Origin: JAEUWI01 sp942492815
GTDB taxonomy: Bacteria > Hydrogenedentota > Hydrogenedentia > Hydrogenedentales > JAEUWI01
DNA: 64,000 nt
Direction of reading: 5' to 3'
NCBI GenBank assembly: GCA_942492815.1
Contig: OW818658.1
Span: 6,634,001 to 6,698,000, forward strand
Under the pieces are notes generated by a model, which was given only the letters and a program-made list of their open reading frames with translations, searched no databases and was not told where the DNA came from. The position numbers were made by a program, and so were the translations under genes. Positions 1-9,567 of this stretch are shown here, in pieces; the first letter of the stretch is position 1, and each line of letters starts with the position of its first letter.

Positions 1-1590
1 GAACGGGATCTTGAGAATCCTCTCGCCGCCGTGCAAATGGGCCTGATCTATGTGAATCCGGAAGGTCCGAACGGTAATCCCGATCCTCTGGCTGCTGCGA
101 AGGACATCCGGGAAACTTTCGCCCGCATGGCCATGAATGACGAGGAGACCGTGGCGTTGATCGCGGGCGGCCACACTTTCGGCAAAGCCCACGGCGCGGC
201 GCCGGCAAGCAACGTCGGCCCCGAACCCGAAGCCGCGAGCCTCGAAGAGCAGGGCCTGGGCTGGAAGAACGCCTTCGGCAAGGGCAATGCCGGTGACACG
301 ATCACCAGCGGGCTCGAAGGTGCCTGGACCAGCGCCCCCGCGCGTTGGTCACACATGTACCTTTCCAATCTGTACTCCTACGATTGGGAGCTTGTAAAGA
401 GTCCTGCGGGCGCCCAGCAGTGGGTTCCCAAGGATGGCGCGGGACAGGGCACCGTGCCCGATGCCCACGATCCGGCGAAGAGCCATGCGCCGATTATGTT
501 TACCACGGACCTGGCGCTGAAGTTGGACCCGATCTATGGGGAAATTTCGAAGCGCTTCTTCGAGAACCCGAAAGAATTCGAAGTCGCCTTCGCCAAAGCG
601 TGGTACAAATTGACCCACCGCGACATGGGGCCCGTTTCGCGCCTCCTCGGCCCGCTGGTGCCGGAAGCCCAGGTATGGCAAGATCCCGTTCCCGCGGTCG
701 ATTTTGAACTCGTTGGCGATCAGGACATCGCCGCCCTGAAGGAAAAGATCCGCGCCTCCGGTCTCTCCGTCTCTCAGTTGGTCTCGACCGCCTGGGCGTC
801 GGCGTCCACGTTCCGCGGGTCCGACAACCGGGGTGGCGCGAACGGCGCGCGTCTCCGTCTCGAACCGCAAAAGGATTGGGCCGTTAATGAGCCGGCCGAG
901 CTCGCCAAGGTTCTGCCAATCCTGGAAAAGATCCAGCAGGAATTCAATGGCGCCCAGAAGGGTGGAAAGAAGATCTCCCTGGCCGATCTGATCGTGCTCG
1001 GCGGCTGCACTGCCGTGGAAGATGCGGCGAAGAAAGCCGGCCACGCGGTACAGGTTCCTTTCTCCCCCGGGCGCACCGACGCGACCCAGGAGATGACCGA
1101 TGTCCCTTCGGTGGCCATGCTTGAGCCCAAGGCGGATGGCTTCCGCAATTACATCGGCGAAGGCCAGGATCGGCCAGCGGAAGAACTGCTCGTCGACCGC
1201 GCCCAACTGCTGACGCTGACTGCGCCGGAAATGACCGTGCTGGTCGGCGGCATGCGCGTGCTGAACGCGAATGTCGGAGATTCCGCACTGGGCGTCTTCA
1301 CGAAGCAGCCGGAGACCTTGACCAATGATTTCTTCGTGAACCTGCTGGATATGAGTACCGCCTGGCAGAAGTCTTCCAAGGACGAGAAGGTCTTCGAGGG
1401 TCTTGATCGGGCAACGGGCGAGGTCAAGTGGACCGGTACGTCCGTGGACCTCGTCTTCGGGTCGAATTCCCAGCTTCGGGCGCTTGCCGAGGTCTATGCC
1501 TCCGAAGACTCGAAAGAGCGCTTCGTCCACGACTTCGTGGCCGCGTGGACCAAGGTCATGAATGCCGATCGATTCGAATTGAAAGTCTGA
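1..1590 (+). CDS. katG: Catalase-peroxidase KatG, C-terminal part (5' end outside window)
   Basis: This is a bifunctional haem catalase-peroxidase that removes hydrogen peroxide. The reading frame is open from base 1 and ends in TGA TAG; 529 residues are present against roughly 730-750 for the family, so about 200 N-terminal residues, including the distal Arg-Trp-His triad, lie upstream. The segment GLIYVNPEGPNG near residue 14 holds the Tyr of the family's Met-Tyr-Trp adduct, and ARMAMND holds the Met. The proximal haem ligand is the His of GGHTFGKAHG (bases about 172-174). The rest is the degenerate second peroxidase-like domain typical of KatG. A strong terminator follows at once, so it is probably the last gene of its transcript. 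Identification is secure. Confidence 0.96.
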   Translation, partial: ERDLENPLAAVQMGLIYVNPEGPNGNPDPLAAAKDIRETFARMAMNDEETVALIAGGHTFGKAHGAAPASNVGPEPEAASLEEQGLGWKNAFGKGNAGDTITSGLEGAWTSAPARWSHMYLSNLYSYDWELVKSPAGAQQWVPKDGAGQGTVPDAHDPAKSHAPIMFTTDLALKLDPIYGEISKRFFENPKEFEVAFAKAWYKLTHRDMGPVSRLLGPLVPEAQVWQDPVPAVDFELVGDQDIAALKEKIRASGLSVSQLVSTAWASASTFRGSDNRGGANGARLRLEPQKDWAVNEPAELAKVLPILEKIQQEFNGAQKGGKKISLADLIVLGGCTAVEDAAKKAGHAVQVPFSPGRTDATQEMTDVPSVAMLEPKADGFRNYIGEGQDRPAEELLVDRAQLLTLTAPEMTVLVGGMRVLNANVGDSALGVFTKQPETLTNDFFVNLLDMSTAWQKSSKDEKVFEGLDRATGEVKWTGTSVDLVFGSNSQLRALAEVYASEDSKERFVHDFVAAWTKVMNADRFELKV

Positions 1591-1620
1591 TAGTAGATCA
1601 GAATAGATTACCCTGATCGC

Positions 1621-1661
1621 GGACCTGCCCGGAGCTTTCTCCGGGCAGGTCCCGCTGTTTT
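1621..1661 (+). terminator. Rho-independent terminator after katG
   Basis: A perfect 14-bp stem (1621-1634 with 1639-1652) and a CTTT loop are followed by a CGCTGTTTTCTGT tract, about 30 bases after the katG stop. Confidence 0.85.
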
Positions 1662-1712
1662 CTGTGGCGTGGGCGATTGACTAAAGGACTATTCCTGGTG
1701 GTTGGAAAAAAT

Positions 1713-1742
1713 TTGCCCGTGACCGGACGCCCGACATAGACT
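1713..1742 (+). promoter_or_regulatory. Candidate sigma70-type promoter of the GAF-protein gene
   Basis: TTGCCC (1713-1718), an 18-bp spacer and TAGACT (1737-1742) lie 36 bp before the ATG at 1779. The identical TTGCCC-N18-TAGACT combination occurs at 19485-19514, which supports it as a real promoter form in this genome. Confidence 0.55.
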
Positions 1743-1778
1743 GCGGGACACCATAAGGCCACCAGCGGAGCGCAGTCC

Positions 1779-2453
1779 ATGGATTCAACCTTGCCCGATG
1801 ATGAACAGAAACGTTTGCGCAAGCTTCGGAGTCTCAATATCCTCGACACCTTTCCCGAAGAGGTCTACGACGACATCGTCTTCCTTGCATCCGAAGTGGC
1901 CGATGCCCCCATCGCGCTCATGTCACTCGTGGATCTCGATCGACAATGGTTCAAGTCGAAGGTGGGACTGGAGACACCGGAGACCCATCGGGACCACGCC
2001 TTCTGCGCTCACGCCATCCGCAAGCCCAATGAGATGCTGGTGGTGACGAACGCCACCAAAGACCCTCGCTTCACCGATAACCCGCTCGTCACCGGCGCAC
2101 CCATGATCCGATTCTACGCGGGCGCTCCCCTCGTATGCTCCGACGGCACCGCGTTGGGGACGCTCTGCGTCATCGACAACAAGCCCCGTACCCTGAGTCC
2201 TCTTCAGGAACGTGCGCTCCAGGTGCTGTCGCGCCAGGTGGTGGCCCAGATAGAACTGCGCGAAGCCCTGGCCCAGGTGAAGCGTCTGCAAGGGCTCTTT
2301 CCCATCTGCTCCGGCTGCAAGCGGATCCGCGACGACGACGGCTATTGGAACCAGATCGAAGTTTATATCAGCGAACATTCGGAGGCCGAGTTCTCCCACA
2401 GCATCTGCCCGGAATGCATAAGTCGACTTTACCCTGAAGCTGCTCCGAAGTAG
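1779..2453 (+). CDS. GAF-domain signalling protein with C-terminal Cys-pair motif
   Basis: This is a cytoplasmic sensory protein of 224 residues. Residues about 20-165 form a GAF domain of the kind that opens with a RLRKLRSLNILDT-like helix and contains FCAHAI and YAGAPLV segments, as in many GAF-GGDEF and GAF-kinase proteins. Here no enzymatic output follows. Instead the tail (about 175-218) carries CSGCKRIRDDDGYW and a later CPECISRLYP, a C-x2-C plus C-x2-C module often found at the ends of PAS/GAF signalling proteins and probably metal-binding. The ATG has a GGAG 8 bp upstream (1767-1770). Ligand and partner are unknown; nearby hybrid kinases are possible partners. No DNA-binding or catalytic domain is visible. 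Confidence 0.85.
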   Translation: MDSTLPDDEQKRLRKLRSLNILDTFPEEVYDDIVFLASEVADAPIALMSLVDLDRQWFKSKVGLETPETHRDHAFCAHAIRKPNEMLVVTNATKDPRFTDNPLVTGAPMIRFYAGAPLVCSDGTALGTLCVIDNKPRTLSPLQERALQVLSRQVVAQIELREALAQVKRLQGLFPICSGCKRIRDDDGYWNQIEVYISEHSEAEFSHSICPECISRLYPEAAPK

Positions 2454-2542
2454 GATCTTCTACGCCGTACCGCGCGAACACCAGCGATCGGACATCGGAG
2501 CATGCCGCAGAATCTGAGGTACAACCAGGAAAGGTAAGAACA

Positions 2543-4636
2543 GTGGCCCGTTTTTGTAACCTGCAGCGGGGGCGTCTCTCGCTCTTCGGCTTTTGTTTGG
2601 CCCTCTCACTCGCAGGGCCCGGTTCGGGATTGTCGGCCTCGGCTGCTGAGTCGGTCTCGCTCGAAGTGAATGATTTCCTAGTCGCATTGCCCCAGACCGC
2701 AAGCCCGGCGGAGAACGCTGCCGCCATCGCGCTGAACGAGCGATTGAACCGACGCCTGGGGCCCGTACGGGGTCTGGGGGTAGATGGCAGTTCCGTGCGC
2801 GCCGAAATTTACCTTGGAGTCGTCGGGCGCGCGCCCGAACACGACGCCCGGTGCGAAGCGCAAGGATTGAAATTGCCCGGTCGGGAGAAACCTTTCGCGG
2901 AAGGCTACGCGGTGAAGTCCCTCTTGATCGATGGCAAACCCACTATTCTGGCCCTTGCCGCGGATGATCGCGGTGCTCTTTATGCCGCCGGAGAAATCAT
3001 CCGTCGTGCACGGGTGCGGGATGGCCGCATCGCCTTTGAGGCTCTTGATACCAGTACCGCGCCCGCTTATCGCTTTCGCGGTTTCTCGCCGAGTCAGGGC
3101 GGCTCGATGATGAAGCATACCGGTGCGCGGGGCTGGACGCCGGAGGAGCATCAGGAACGGCTATTTGATTCGATCCTGGCGGGTGCGAACACCTTCTACG
3201 CCGGGCGGAATGAAGATGACAATTACCGCCAGCTCAAGTCGCTGGGGCTGATGACGGTGACCGATGCGCGGCCCAACAACTACTACGAGAAGTTCCCCGA
3301 CGAATGGCGCGCGGGCAAGCGGGAGTCGTGGGAGGGGGACACGTGGATCTGTCCGAGCATCCCGGAGGCGCGTGCGGTGCTGTTGAAGCAGTGGCGCGAT
3401 GATTTCGCCCAGCGCGCGGACCACGACATCATGCGCTTTTACTCGGGCGATCCCGGTGGCTGCAAGGATGATCGCTGCGAGCCCTGGGGCAAGACCTGGG
3501 TGGAACTCTGCGCGGAGATGGCCGCGATCTGGCGCGAGACTCACCCGAACAGCAAGATTTTTATCGCCAATCAGGATCTGGACAACCGGGGCGACCAGTT
3601 GATCTTCGATTACCTTCAGGCCGAACCGCGCACCTGGCTCTACGCGCTGTGCTATGCGCCCGGCACCAACGCGATGTCGCCTTACTTCCGAAATGAATTG
3701 CGCGAGGACCTTTTTGAGTATCCGGGCGACGGCTGGGTCAACCGCTATCTGTCCCACACGCTCCACCAGTTGCCGCCGCAACAGAAAATCGTTCACTTCT
3801 CCGACATCACCCACTGGATCAGCGCGCAGTTTGCCGTGGCCAATCCGGACGTATACATTCAGAAATCCTTCGGGCGGCGCACCTTTCATGCGCGGCCCCG
3901 GGCCTACTACAAGATTTTCCACCAGATCATGCCCTTTTCCGAAGGGGACATCATCTACTCCGAGGGGCACCATGATGAATTTCACCAATACATGTGGGCG
4001 CGCTTGTTGTGGAACCCGGACATCTCCCTGGACGACCTGCTGAAAGAGTATTGCACACTGTACTTCGGTGAAGAGGCCGCCGGGCCCATGGCCGAGGCGC
4101 TACTTCAACTGGAGTCGAACCTGGAAGCACCTCTCGCCGCGAACAAAGGCATCCAGCGCTACTTCGACCTCGTCGTTGAAGGCGGCGAGCGCATGTCGCC
4201 CTATTTCATGAAGAACAACTATCGCTGGCTGCTCCACCGGCAAAAAGCATCGCTGGACTGTTACGTGCAACTGCGACTACAGCGTGAGCTTGACCAGGAG
4301 GCGCGCGTGCGTCGTATCTTGAAGCCCGCGCTGGACGGTGGCGATCTTGCAGCGGCTCTCGAAATGGCCCGCAGCATTGCGACGGAAGCCCCGGAGACTG
4401 AGCGCATGATCGAATTGCGCGAAGAGGCCGGCCGCCTGGGCGACCAGTCCAATGAGCTTTTCGGCGTGCGGGATATTGGCTATTCAAAGATCGGGCAGCA
4501 GCTTCGTGATCTCGAAGGGCTTCGGTCGGTGTTGGACAAGGCCGTCGCGGCAATGCCGGCGGAGCAGCGCGCCTTGGTGGAGGAGGCAATTGGCCTTACG
4601 GAGAAGGAGGCCGTGCGTGGGATGATCTTCTGGTGA
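2543..4636 (+). CDS. Secreted glycoside-hydrolase-like protein (GH20/GH67-type N-terminal domain)
   Basis: The protein has 697 residues and starts at GTG, with AGGAAAGG (2527-2534) just upstream. The N-terminus is a signal peptide (LSLFGFCLALSLAGPGSGLSASAA). Residues about 40-150 resemble the non-catalytic alpha/beta domain that precedes the barrel in GH20 and GH67 enzymes (EIYLGVVG, YAVKSLLIDGKPTILALAADDRGALYAAGEI). A barrel-like region follows (PAYRFRGFSPSQGG, DIMRFYSGDPGGCKDD, KIFIANQDLDNRGD), then a helical C-terminus. Acidic residues in GDPGGCKDD and SEGHHDEFH could be catalytic, but I cannot name the pair. Export and neighbouring sulfatases suggest glycan breakdown. The exact family and substrate are uncertain. 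Confidence 0.7.
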   Translation: MARFCNLQRGRLSLFGFCLALSLAGPGSGLSASAAESVSLEVNDFLVALPQTASPAENAAAIALNERLNRRLGPVRGLGVDGSSVRAEIYLGVVGRAPEHDARCEAQGLKLPGREKPFAEGYAVKSLLIDGKPTILALAADDRGALYAAGEIIRRARVRDGRIAFEALDTSTAPAYRFRGFSPSQGGSMMKHTGARGWTPEEHQERLFDSILAGANTFYAGRNEDDNYRQLKSLGLMTVTDARPNNYYEKFPDEWRAGKRESWEGDTWICPSIPEARAVLLKQWRDDFAQRADHDIMRFYSGDPGGCKDDRCEPWGKTWVELCAEMAAIWRETHPNSKIFIANQDLDNRGDQLIFDYLQAEPRTWLYALCYAPGTNAMSPYFRNELREDLFEYPGDGWVNRYLSHTLHQLPPQQKIVHFSDITHWISAQFAVANPDVYIQKSFGRRTFHARPRAYYKIFHQIMPFSEGDIIYSEGHHDEFHQYMWARLLWNPDISLDDLLKEYCTLYFGEEAAGPMAEALLQLESNLEAPLAANKGIQRYFDLVVEGGERMSPYFMKNNYRWLLHRQKASLDCYVQLRLQRELDQEARVRRILKPALDGGDLAAALEMARSIATEAPETERMIELREEAGRLGDQSNELFGVRDIGYSKIGQQLRDLEGLRSVLDKAVAAMPAEQRALVEEAIGLTEKEAVRGMIFW

Positions 4637-4739
4637 GTACCCTTCCCGGTCAACGCTGAGGTTGGTCCGGCATCGGGCGGGGCCGGTATTTTGGACCGAT
4701 TTCCTGTATACTGCATCAGGGGGCGGGAGAAGAACGGAT

Positions 4740-7067
4740 ATGATCGACCCGGGCGAGTTGAAGCGGATGCGCCTCCGCATCTTGGTTTTTCTTGTCGTCG
4801 CCCTCCTGCTTACGGTGGTCGGTGCGTCTACTTCCGTCATGCTTTCCGACGCGGCCTATACCCTCGCCACCCTCATGATTGTGGGAATGACCGGGTGGAT
4901 GGTCCGCTGGGCAGAACTGTCCAACTTTGTCTGGAAGCTGGTCGCCATGGCCATGGTTCTGGTCTGTATCGCGCAGACATTGGATCTCACCGAGAATTTC
5001 ACCCAGTTGGATGAAGTGCCGATTCTCGGTTCCCATTCAGCGTGGAACGGCAAGCTCGCATCCCTCAGTTTTCTCGCGGGGCTGGTCCTTACGCTGGCGA
5101 CGCTCATGTTCGCGCTCATCGAAGCCCGTCTCGTTCAGGATCACTACCGGCTCCTGGCGGACAATGTCTCCGACGTAATCTCTATATTCAACCTCGAGCA
5201 TCGGTGCACCTACGTCAGTCCCGCGATCGTGCAGCTTCGGGGCTACTCCGTGGAGGAGGTCCTGGCGCAGCCCATGGAGGAGCGCATGACCCCGGAGTCG
5301 CGCGCTGTTGCTCCGGGGCACATGCTGGGTGAACTACAACGTATCCGCGAAGGGCTTCGCGCGCCCTCGGATGTGACCATCATGGAGCTCGAATTGTTGA
5401 GGAAGGACGGCTCCACCGTGTGGGTCGAGACCAGTCTTCGATTTCTGACCGACCACGATGGCAACCCCACTCAAATTCTGGGTGTTACCCGAGATATCTC
5501 CGCGCGGAGGGCTGCGGAGGAAGTCGCACGCCGACTTACCGAACGTCTTACCCTGGCCATTCGCGGCGGCGATCTCGGCGTCTGGGATTGGAACGTCGCC
5601 AGCAACGAGCTGGTGTGGGACGAGCGCATGTTCGCCATTTATGGCGTGGATTCCAGCCAGCACCCCGGGGCCTACCTGGACTGGCGCAAGTCCATCGTTC
5701 CGGAGGATCTGGCCCGCGCCGAGCGCGATCTGATGGCCGCCATCAGGAACCGTGGCGAGTTTCACAGCCAGATTCGCGTGATACATCCCGACGGGGCTAT
5801 CCGGCACGTCGAGTCCAGGGCGGTTGTCCTGTGCGACGAGTCCGGCCGGCTGTTGCGCGTTACCGGCATGAACGCCGACATCACCGAACGTGTGGAAACC
5901 GAGGCGGAGCACGCGCGGCTTCAGGAACAGTTGAGCCAGGCGCAGAAGATGGAGTCTATCGGAAGGCTCGCGGGAGGCGTGGCCCACGACTTTAACAATA
6001 TGCTGCTGGTCATCCTCGGCCATGCGGAACTTGCGGGAGCAGGGGCGGTCAACGGCGCCCTCCAGAACCACATCGGCGAAATCAGAAATGCCGCGCTGCG
6101 CTCGGCCGATTTGACCCGGCAGTTGCTGGCCTTCGCCCGCCAGCAGGCCGTCGCGCCCAAGCCGATGGATCTGAACCTGGCCACGGACGAGATGCACAAA
6201 TTGCTCGAGCGCCTCATCGGCGAGGGAATCCGCTTGAACTGGAGCCCGGGCTCCGGCCTCTGGAAAGTCAAGATGGACCCTTCCCAGGTCGACCAGATCC
6301 TGGCGAATTTGTGCGTGAACGCCCGAGACGCGATCGATGGTGTGGGCGAGATCTCCATCGAGACCAAAAATGTGACGCTCAACGACGCAGACGGCGTCAA
6401 TGAGCCGGAATTCACGCCGGGTGATTATGTTCGACTGTCCGTGCGCGACGATGGCTGCGGGATGGAACCGGCGGTGGTCGCGCGGATCTTCGAACCATTT
6501 TATACAACCAAGAAGCCCGGAAAGGGCACCGGACTGGGTCTCTCCACCGTCTACGGGATCGTCCGACAGAACAACGGCTTCATCCGTGCCGAGAGCGAGC
6601 CCGGCCGCGGCACGACGTTTGTAGTCGATCTGCCCCGATTTATCGGCGCGTTCCAGCCCGATGGGCGCGCTGGGCTTTCTACGCCGCCGGCGCAGTCCGG
6701 CAACGAAGTCATCCTCGTCGTCGAGGACGAGGTAGCCATCCTCAAGCTCACCCAATCCATGCTGGAAAAGCTCGGCTACTCCGTCCTTACCGCCGCCACG
6801 CCAAGCGAGGCCATACGGCTTGCCGCGTCGGAGATCCCGCCCATTCATCTTCTTCTGACGGACATCGTGATGCCCGAAATGAGCGGGCGCGATCTTGCCG
6901 AAGCGCTCGTCGCCTGCTTCCCCGGCCTGCGGCACGTCTACATGTCCGGCTACACTGCCGACATCATTTCGCAGGATGAGATCCAGCGCGAGGGGGCGAA
7001 CTTCATAGAGAAGCCCTTCGGGATACAGGAGCTCGCCGCCAAGGTGAGGCACGCCCTGGACGCATAG
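4740..7067 (+). CDS. Membrane hybrid sensor histidine kinase (PAS-PAS-HisKA-HATPase-REC)
   Basis: The 775-residue kinase starts at the ATG at 4740, preceded by GGGCGGGAGAAG; the frame extends upstream to a TTG at 4662 without a ribosome site. The N-terminal 120 residues contain about three to four membrane helices. Two PAS domains follow (LLADNVSDVISIFNLEHR; GDLGVWDWNVASNELVWDER). Next come a HisKA domain with the phospho-acceptor His in GGVAHDFNN and an ATPase domain with NARDAI, DDGCGM and GTGLGLSTVYGIV. The C-terminal receiver carries VVEDE and the phospho-acceptor Asp in LLTDIVMPEMSG. No Hpt or output domain is present, so a separate phosphorelay partner is expected. The signal is unknown. 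Confidence 0.92.
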   Translation: MIDPGELKRMRLRILVFLVVALLLTVVGASTSVMLSDAAYTLATLMIVGMTGWMVRWAELSNFVWKLVAMAMVLVCIAQTLDLTENFTQLDEVPILGSHSAWNGKLASLSFLAGLVLTLATLMFALIEARLVQDHYRLLADNVSDVISIFNLEHRCTYVSPAIVQLRGYSVEEVLAQPMEERMTPESRAVAPGHMLGELQRIREGLRAPSDVTIMELELLRKDGSTVWVETSLRFLTDHDGNPTQILGVTRDISARRAAEEVARRLTERLTLAIRGGDLGVWDWNVASNELVWDERMFAIYGVDSSQHPGAYLDWRKSIVPEDLARAERDLMAAIRNRGEFHSQIRVIHPDGAIRHVESRAVVLCDESGRLLRVTGMNADITERVETEAEHARLQEQLSQAQKMESIGRLAGGVAHDFNNMLLVILGHAELAGAGAVNGALQNHIGEIRNAALRSADLTRQLLAFARQQAVAPKPMDLNLATDEMHKLLERLIGEGIRLNWSPGSGLWKVKMDPSQVDQILANLCVNARDAIDGVGEISIETKNVTLNDADGVNEPEFTPGDYVRLSVRDDGCGMEPAVVARIFEPFYTTKKPGKGTGLGLSTVYGIVRQNNGFIRAESEPGRGTTFVVDLPRFIGAFQPDGRAGLSTPPAQSGNEVILVVEDEVAILKLTQSMLEKLGYSVLTAATPSEAIRLAASEIPPIHLLLTDIVMPEMSGRDLAEALVACFPGLRHVYMSGYTADIISQDEIQREGANFIEKPFGIQELAAKVRHALDA

Positions 7068-7266
7068 TGCCCGCCGGGCCGCCCGGACCGCGCAAAGGTC
7101 TCGACCCTCTGGAGACCCGGGTGCTCAGAGCCGTTTCCCCGGATGGCTTTGCCCGTCATCCCTTGTCCCGGTGAAATAAAATGCTGTTCATATGAATATA
7201 TTTTCATGTATGATTTGCCCAAGCGCAGCGGATGAAGCAGTTTTCACGATCTACAGGAGTCATCTA

Positions 7267-8301
7267 ATGGAAAAGAGCGGAAGAGCGGGTTGTCGTCATA
7301 TCTCCAGGCTGCAGCCTGGTTTCACCTTGATCGAATTGCTGGTGGTCATTGCCATCATCGGCATCCTGGCGGCCATTCTGCTGCCCGCGCTCGCGCGTGC
7401 GCGGGAAGCGGCGCGGCGAGCGAGTTGTGCGAACAACTTGAAGCAGTTGGGCCTAGTATTCAAAATGTACGCCAACGAATCGTCGGGCCAGAAGTTTCCG
7501 GCAATGGCGGATGGATTCTCCTACGAGGCGCGTGATCTCAATCCGGCCGATCCCGCGGCCAAGGTGGACTACAGCAACTACGAGCCGCCGGTGAACGGGG
7601 AGTGCTTCTACAACAATCCCTTTGAGCCCACGCCGGGCGCGGGTGGCCAGGGGGCGGTGGCCTTTTTCATGGATTCGCCGTCCGTGTACCCGGAGTATTT
7701 GTCGGACCCTCAGGTGCTCCTGTGTCCTTCGGACTCTGATCAGGACACGGCCATGAACGCCAGCGGCGGGCTCTGGTATAACCAGGACGTGTTGACGGCC
7801 ACGGGCCGGAAGGAGTTCGATCCCTGCGCCTTCACGCCGGAGTCCTACATCTACATGGCATGGGTGTTCAGCAACCAGCCCGGCAAAGACCATCTGGCGC
7901 TGGGCGCGGATCCGAATGATCCCGCGGTGAACGGCGGGAATATTGTGGGGCCGTACATCAGCGTGGATTTCGTTACCGCCTTCACGACACAGACGGTGAC
8001 GGTGGCGATGGGCTTTGGCGACTACGACAAAGACATCGCAGGCGGCTCAGTGAGCGTTCCCCGAACGCGCGAGGGCGTCGAGCGCTTTTTTGTGACCGAT
8101 ATCAACAATCCCGGGGCCAGCGCCAAGGCCCAGAGCAACATCGCGGTGATGTACGACTTCACGAGCACCGTGCCGGACGCGTTCAACCACGTGCCGGGCG
8201 GTTCCAATGTGCTCTACATGGACGGGCACGTGGCCTTCGTGAAATATCCGGGAGACTTCCCGATCACGCGGGTTTATACGACGTTTGTGTCGCTGTTTTA
8301 A
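7267..8301 (+). CDS. DUF1559-type prepilin-like protein (type II pseudopilin N-terminus)
   Basis: The protein has 344 residues. AGGAGT at 7255-7260 with 6-bp spacing decides for the ATG at 7267. A short basic leader is followed by GFTLIELLVVIAIIGILAAI, the prepilin peptidase/N-methylation site and hydrophobic helix of type IV pilin-like proteins. The C-terminus has HVPGGSNVLYMDGHV, close to the H-x9-DG signature of the DUF1559 family that is greatly expanded in Planctomycetes and relatives; here the His-Asp spacing is ten residues. The mature protein is probably anchored or assembled at the cell surface. Single cysteines (SCANNL, LLCPSD) could form disulfides. Its specific role is unknown. 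Confidence 0.88.
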   Translation: MEKSGRAGCRHISRLQPGFTLIELLVVIAIIGILAAILLPALARAREAARRASCANNLKQLGLVFKMYANESSGQKFPAMADGFSYEARDLNPADPAAKVDYSNYEPPVNGECFYNNPFEPTPGAGGQGAVAFFMDSPSVYPEYLSDPQVLLCPSDSDQDTAMNASGGLWYNQDVLTATGRKEFDPCAFTPESYIYMAWVFSNQPGKDHLALGADPNDPAVNGGNIVGPYISVDFVTAFTTQTVTVAMGFGDYDKDIAGGSVSVPRTREGVERFFVTDINNPGASAKAQSNIAVMYDFTSTVPDAFNHVPGGSNVLYMDGHVAFVKYPGDFPITRVYTTFVSLF

Positions 8302-8355
8302 GGGATAAGAAGAAATCGCGACCCTGACTGGCAATCGTCGAAGGAGAAACTCCCC

Positions 8356-9480
8356 ATGCACGCATTTTCCACCACCGTGCTTGAATCGCTGGACTTGAAG
8401 TGTGCGCTCCTCGGTGCGGGCGTGCGCTATCCCGATCACGTATACGCCGCCGTGTCCGGCCACGCGCGGCTGGAGCCGCCGAGCAATCCTTTTGCCTGCA
8501 ATTGTCTCATCCTGCCGGGCGAGGTGGCTGTACACCTGAACGCGAACGACGCTTCGCCCTTTGCGCTCGATGTGGAGGAAGGCGGACAAGTCTACCTGTG
8601 GGGAGAGGGGGAAAAGCTCTGCGCGGTGGACTTTCCGCCAGCCACCACGTATTACCAACAGCGCACGGCCTCGGGCATTCCCTACGGTGCCCTGGCGGTG
8701 CTGGAGGGCGATGGGGTACTGGCGTTCTTCTACATGTGGCCCTGCGAGTATGTGAAGACCGACGAGACCTGCACCTTCTGCTTTCAGGTTCGGGCGGAGC
8801 AGATGGGTATTACGCTGCCCACGGCCTCCCCGGAGGATGTGGCGGAGATCATCGCGTGGGGCATTGAGCACGCGGGTGTAAAAGAGATCCAGCTCACTGC
8901 GGGCACGCGATTTGCCACGCAGAAGGAGTGCGCACAATACGCCGAGGTGCTCCGGGCAGTCGATGCGCGCGTGGGGCTTCACAACATCCCCTCCGAGATC
9001 GACTGCTACCTGACCGCGCCCAAAGAACCCGCCTGGATTGATCAAGTATTCGAGGCGGGCGCGGATCGCGTGGCCCACGACCTCCATGTGTGGGACCCGG
9101 CCCTTCATGCAAAGTTCGCGCCGGGCCACGCCCGTGCCGTCGGGCGCGATGTACAACTGCGCGCGCTGGAATACATCGCGGCGAAGTTCGGACCCAACAA
9201 GGCTTTCAGCGCCTTCGTCGCAGGAACGGAGCCCCTGGAGTCCATGCTCGAAGGGGCGGAATACCTGGCGGCGCGGGGGATCGTGCCCGCATTCTCCGTC
9301 TGGATGCCGCCGCCGGGGTCCACCACGCCCGACAGTCAACCGCCGGGGCTGGACTACTACCGGATTGCGCGGTTGTACAAGGCGTATGGGCTTAACCCGC
9401 CGGGGATTCCCCGAGGGTCTCATGTGTCCATGTGCCGGGACATCTACCGCAACATGGACGCGATCCTCGCGAACGGCTGA
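8356..9480 (+). CDS. Radical SAM-like protein with atypical cysteine spacing
   Basis: The protein has 374 residues, with AAGGAGAAA upstream of the ATG. The central region reads WPCEYVKTDETCTFCFQ, giving Cys130-x8-Cys139-x2-Cys142 instead of the usual C-x3-C-x2-C. It is followed by barrel-like strands (EIQLTAGTRF, VGLHNIPSEIDCYL, ADRVAHDLHVWDP, AFVAGTEPLESML) as in radical SAM enzymes of the biotin-synthase/HmdB type. An upstream CNC (residue about 50) may add ligands. The N-terminal 120 residues are a separate beta-rich domain. I infer a 4Fe-4S, SAM-dependent enzyme; substrate unknown. The ArsR gene 87 bp downstream has its own ribosome site and may be separate. Confidence 0.65.
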   Translation: MHAFSTTVLESLDLKCALLGAGVRYPDHVYAAVSGHARLEPPSNPFACNCLILPGEVAVHLNANDASPFALDVEEGGQVYLWGEGEKLCAVDFPPATTYYQQRTASGIPYGALAVLEGDGVLAFFYMWPCEYVKTDETCTFCFQVRAEQMGITLPTASPEDVAEIIAWGIEHAGVKEIQLTAGTRFATQKECAQYAEVLRAVDARVGLHNIPSEIDCYLTAPKEPAWIDQVFEAGADRVAHDLHVWDPALHAKFAPGHARAVGRDVQLRALEYIAAKFGPNKAFSAFVAGTEPLESMLEGAEYLAARGIVPAFSVWMPPPGSTTPDSQPPGLDYYRIARLYKAYGLNPPGIPRGSHVSMCRDIYRNMDAILANG

Positions 9481-9567
9481 CGGGCCGCGATTCCGGTCGC
9501 TCAGGCCGATTGTGGTAGCATAGGGAAATACACTCGACCGTTTTCCGTGTTCCCCTGGAGAGGCCCG

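Noticed and set aside
4662..4739. Longer TTG start for the first hybrid kinase
   Set aside because: No ribosome site, and the ATG at 4740 leads directly into the first membrane helix.
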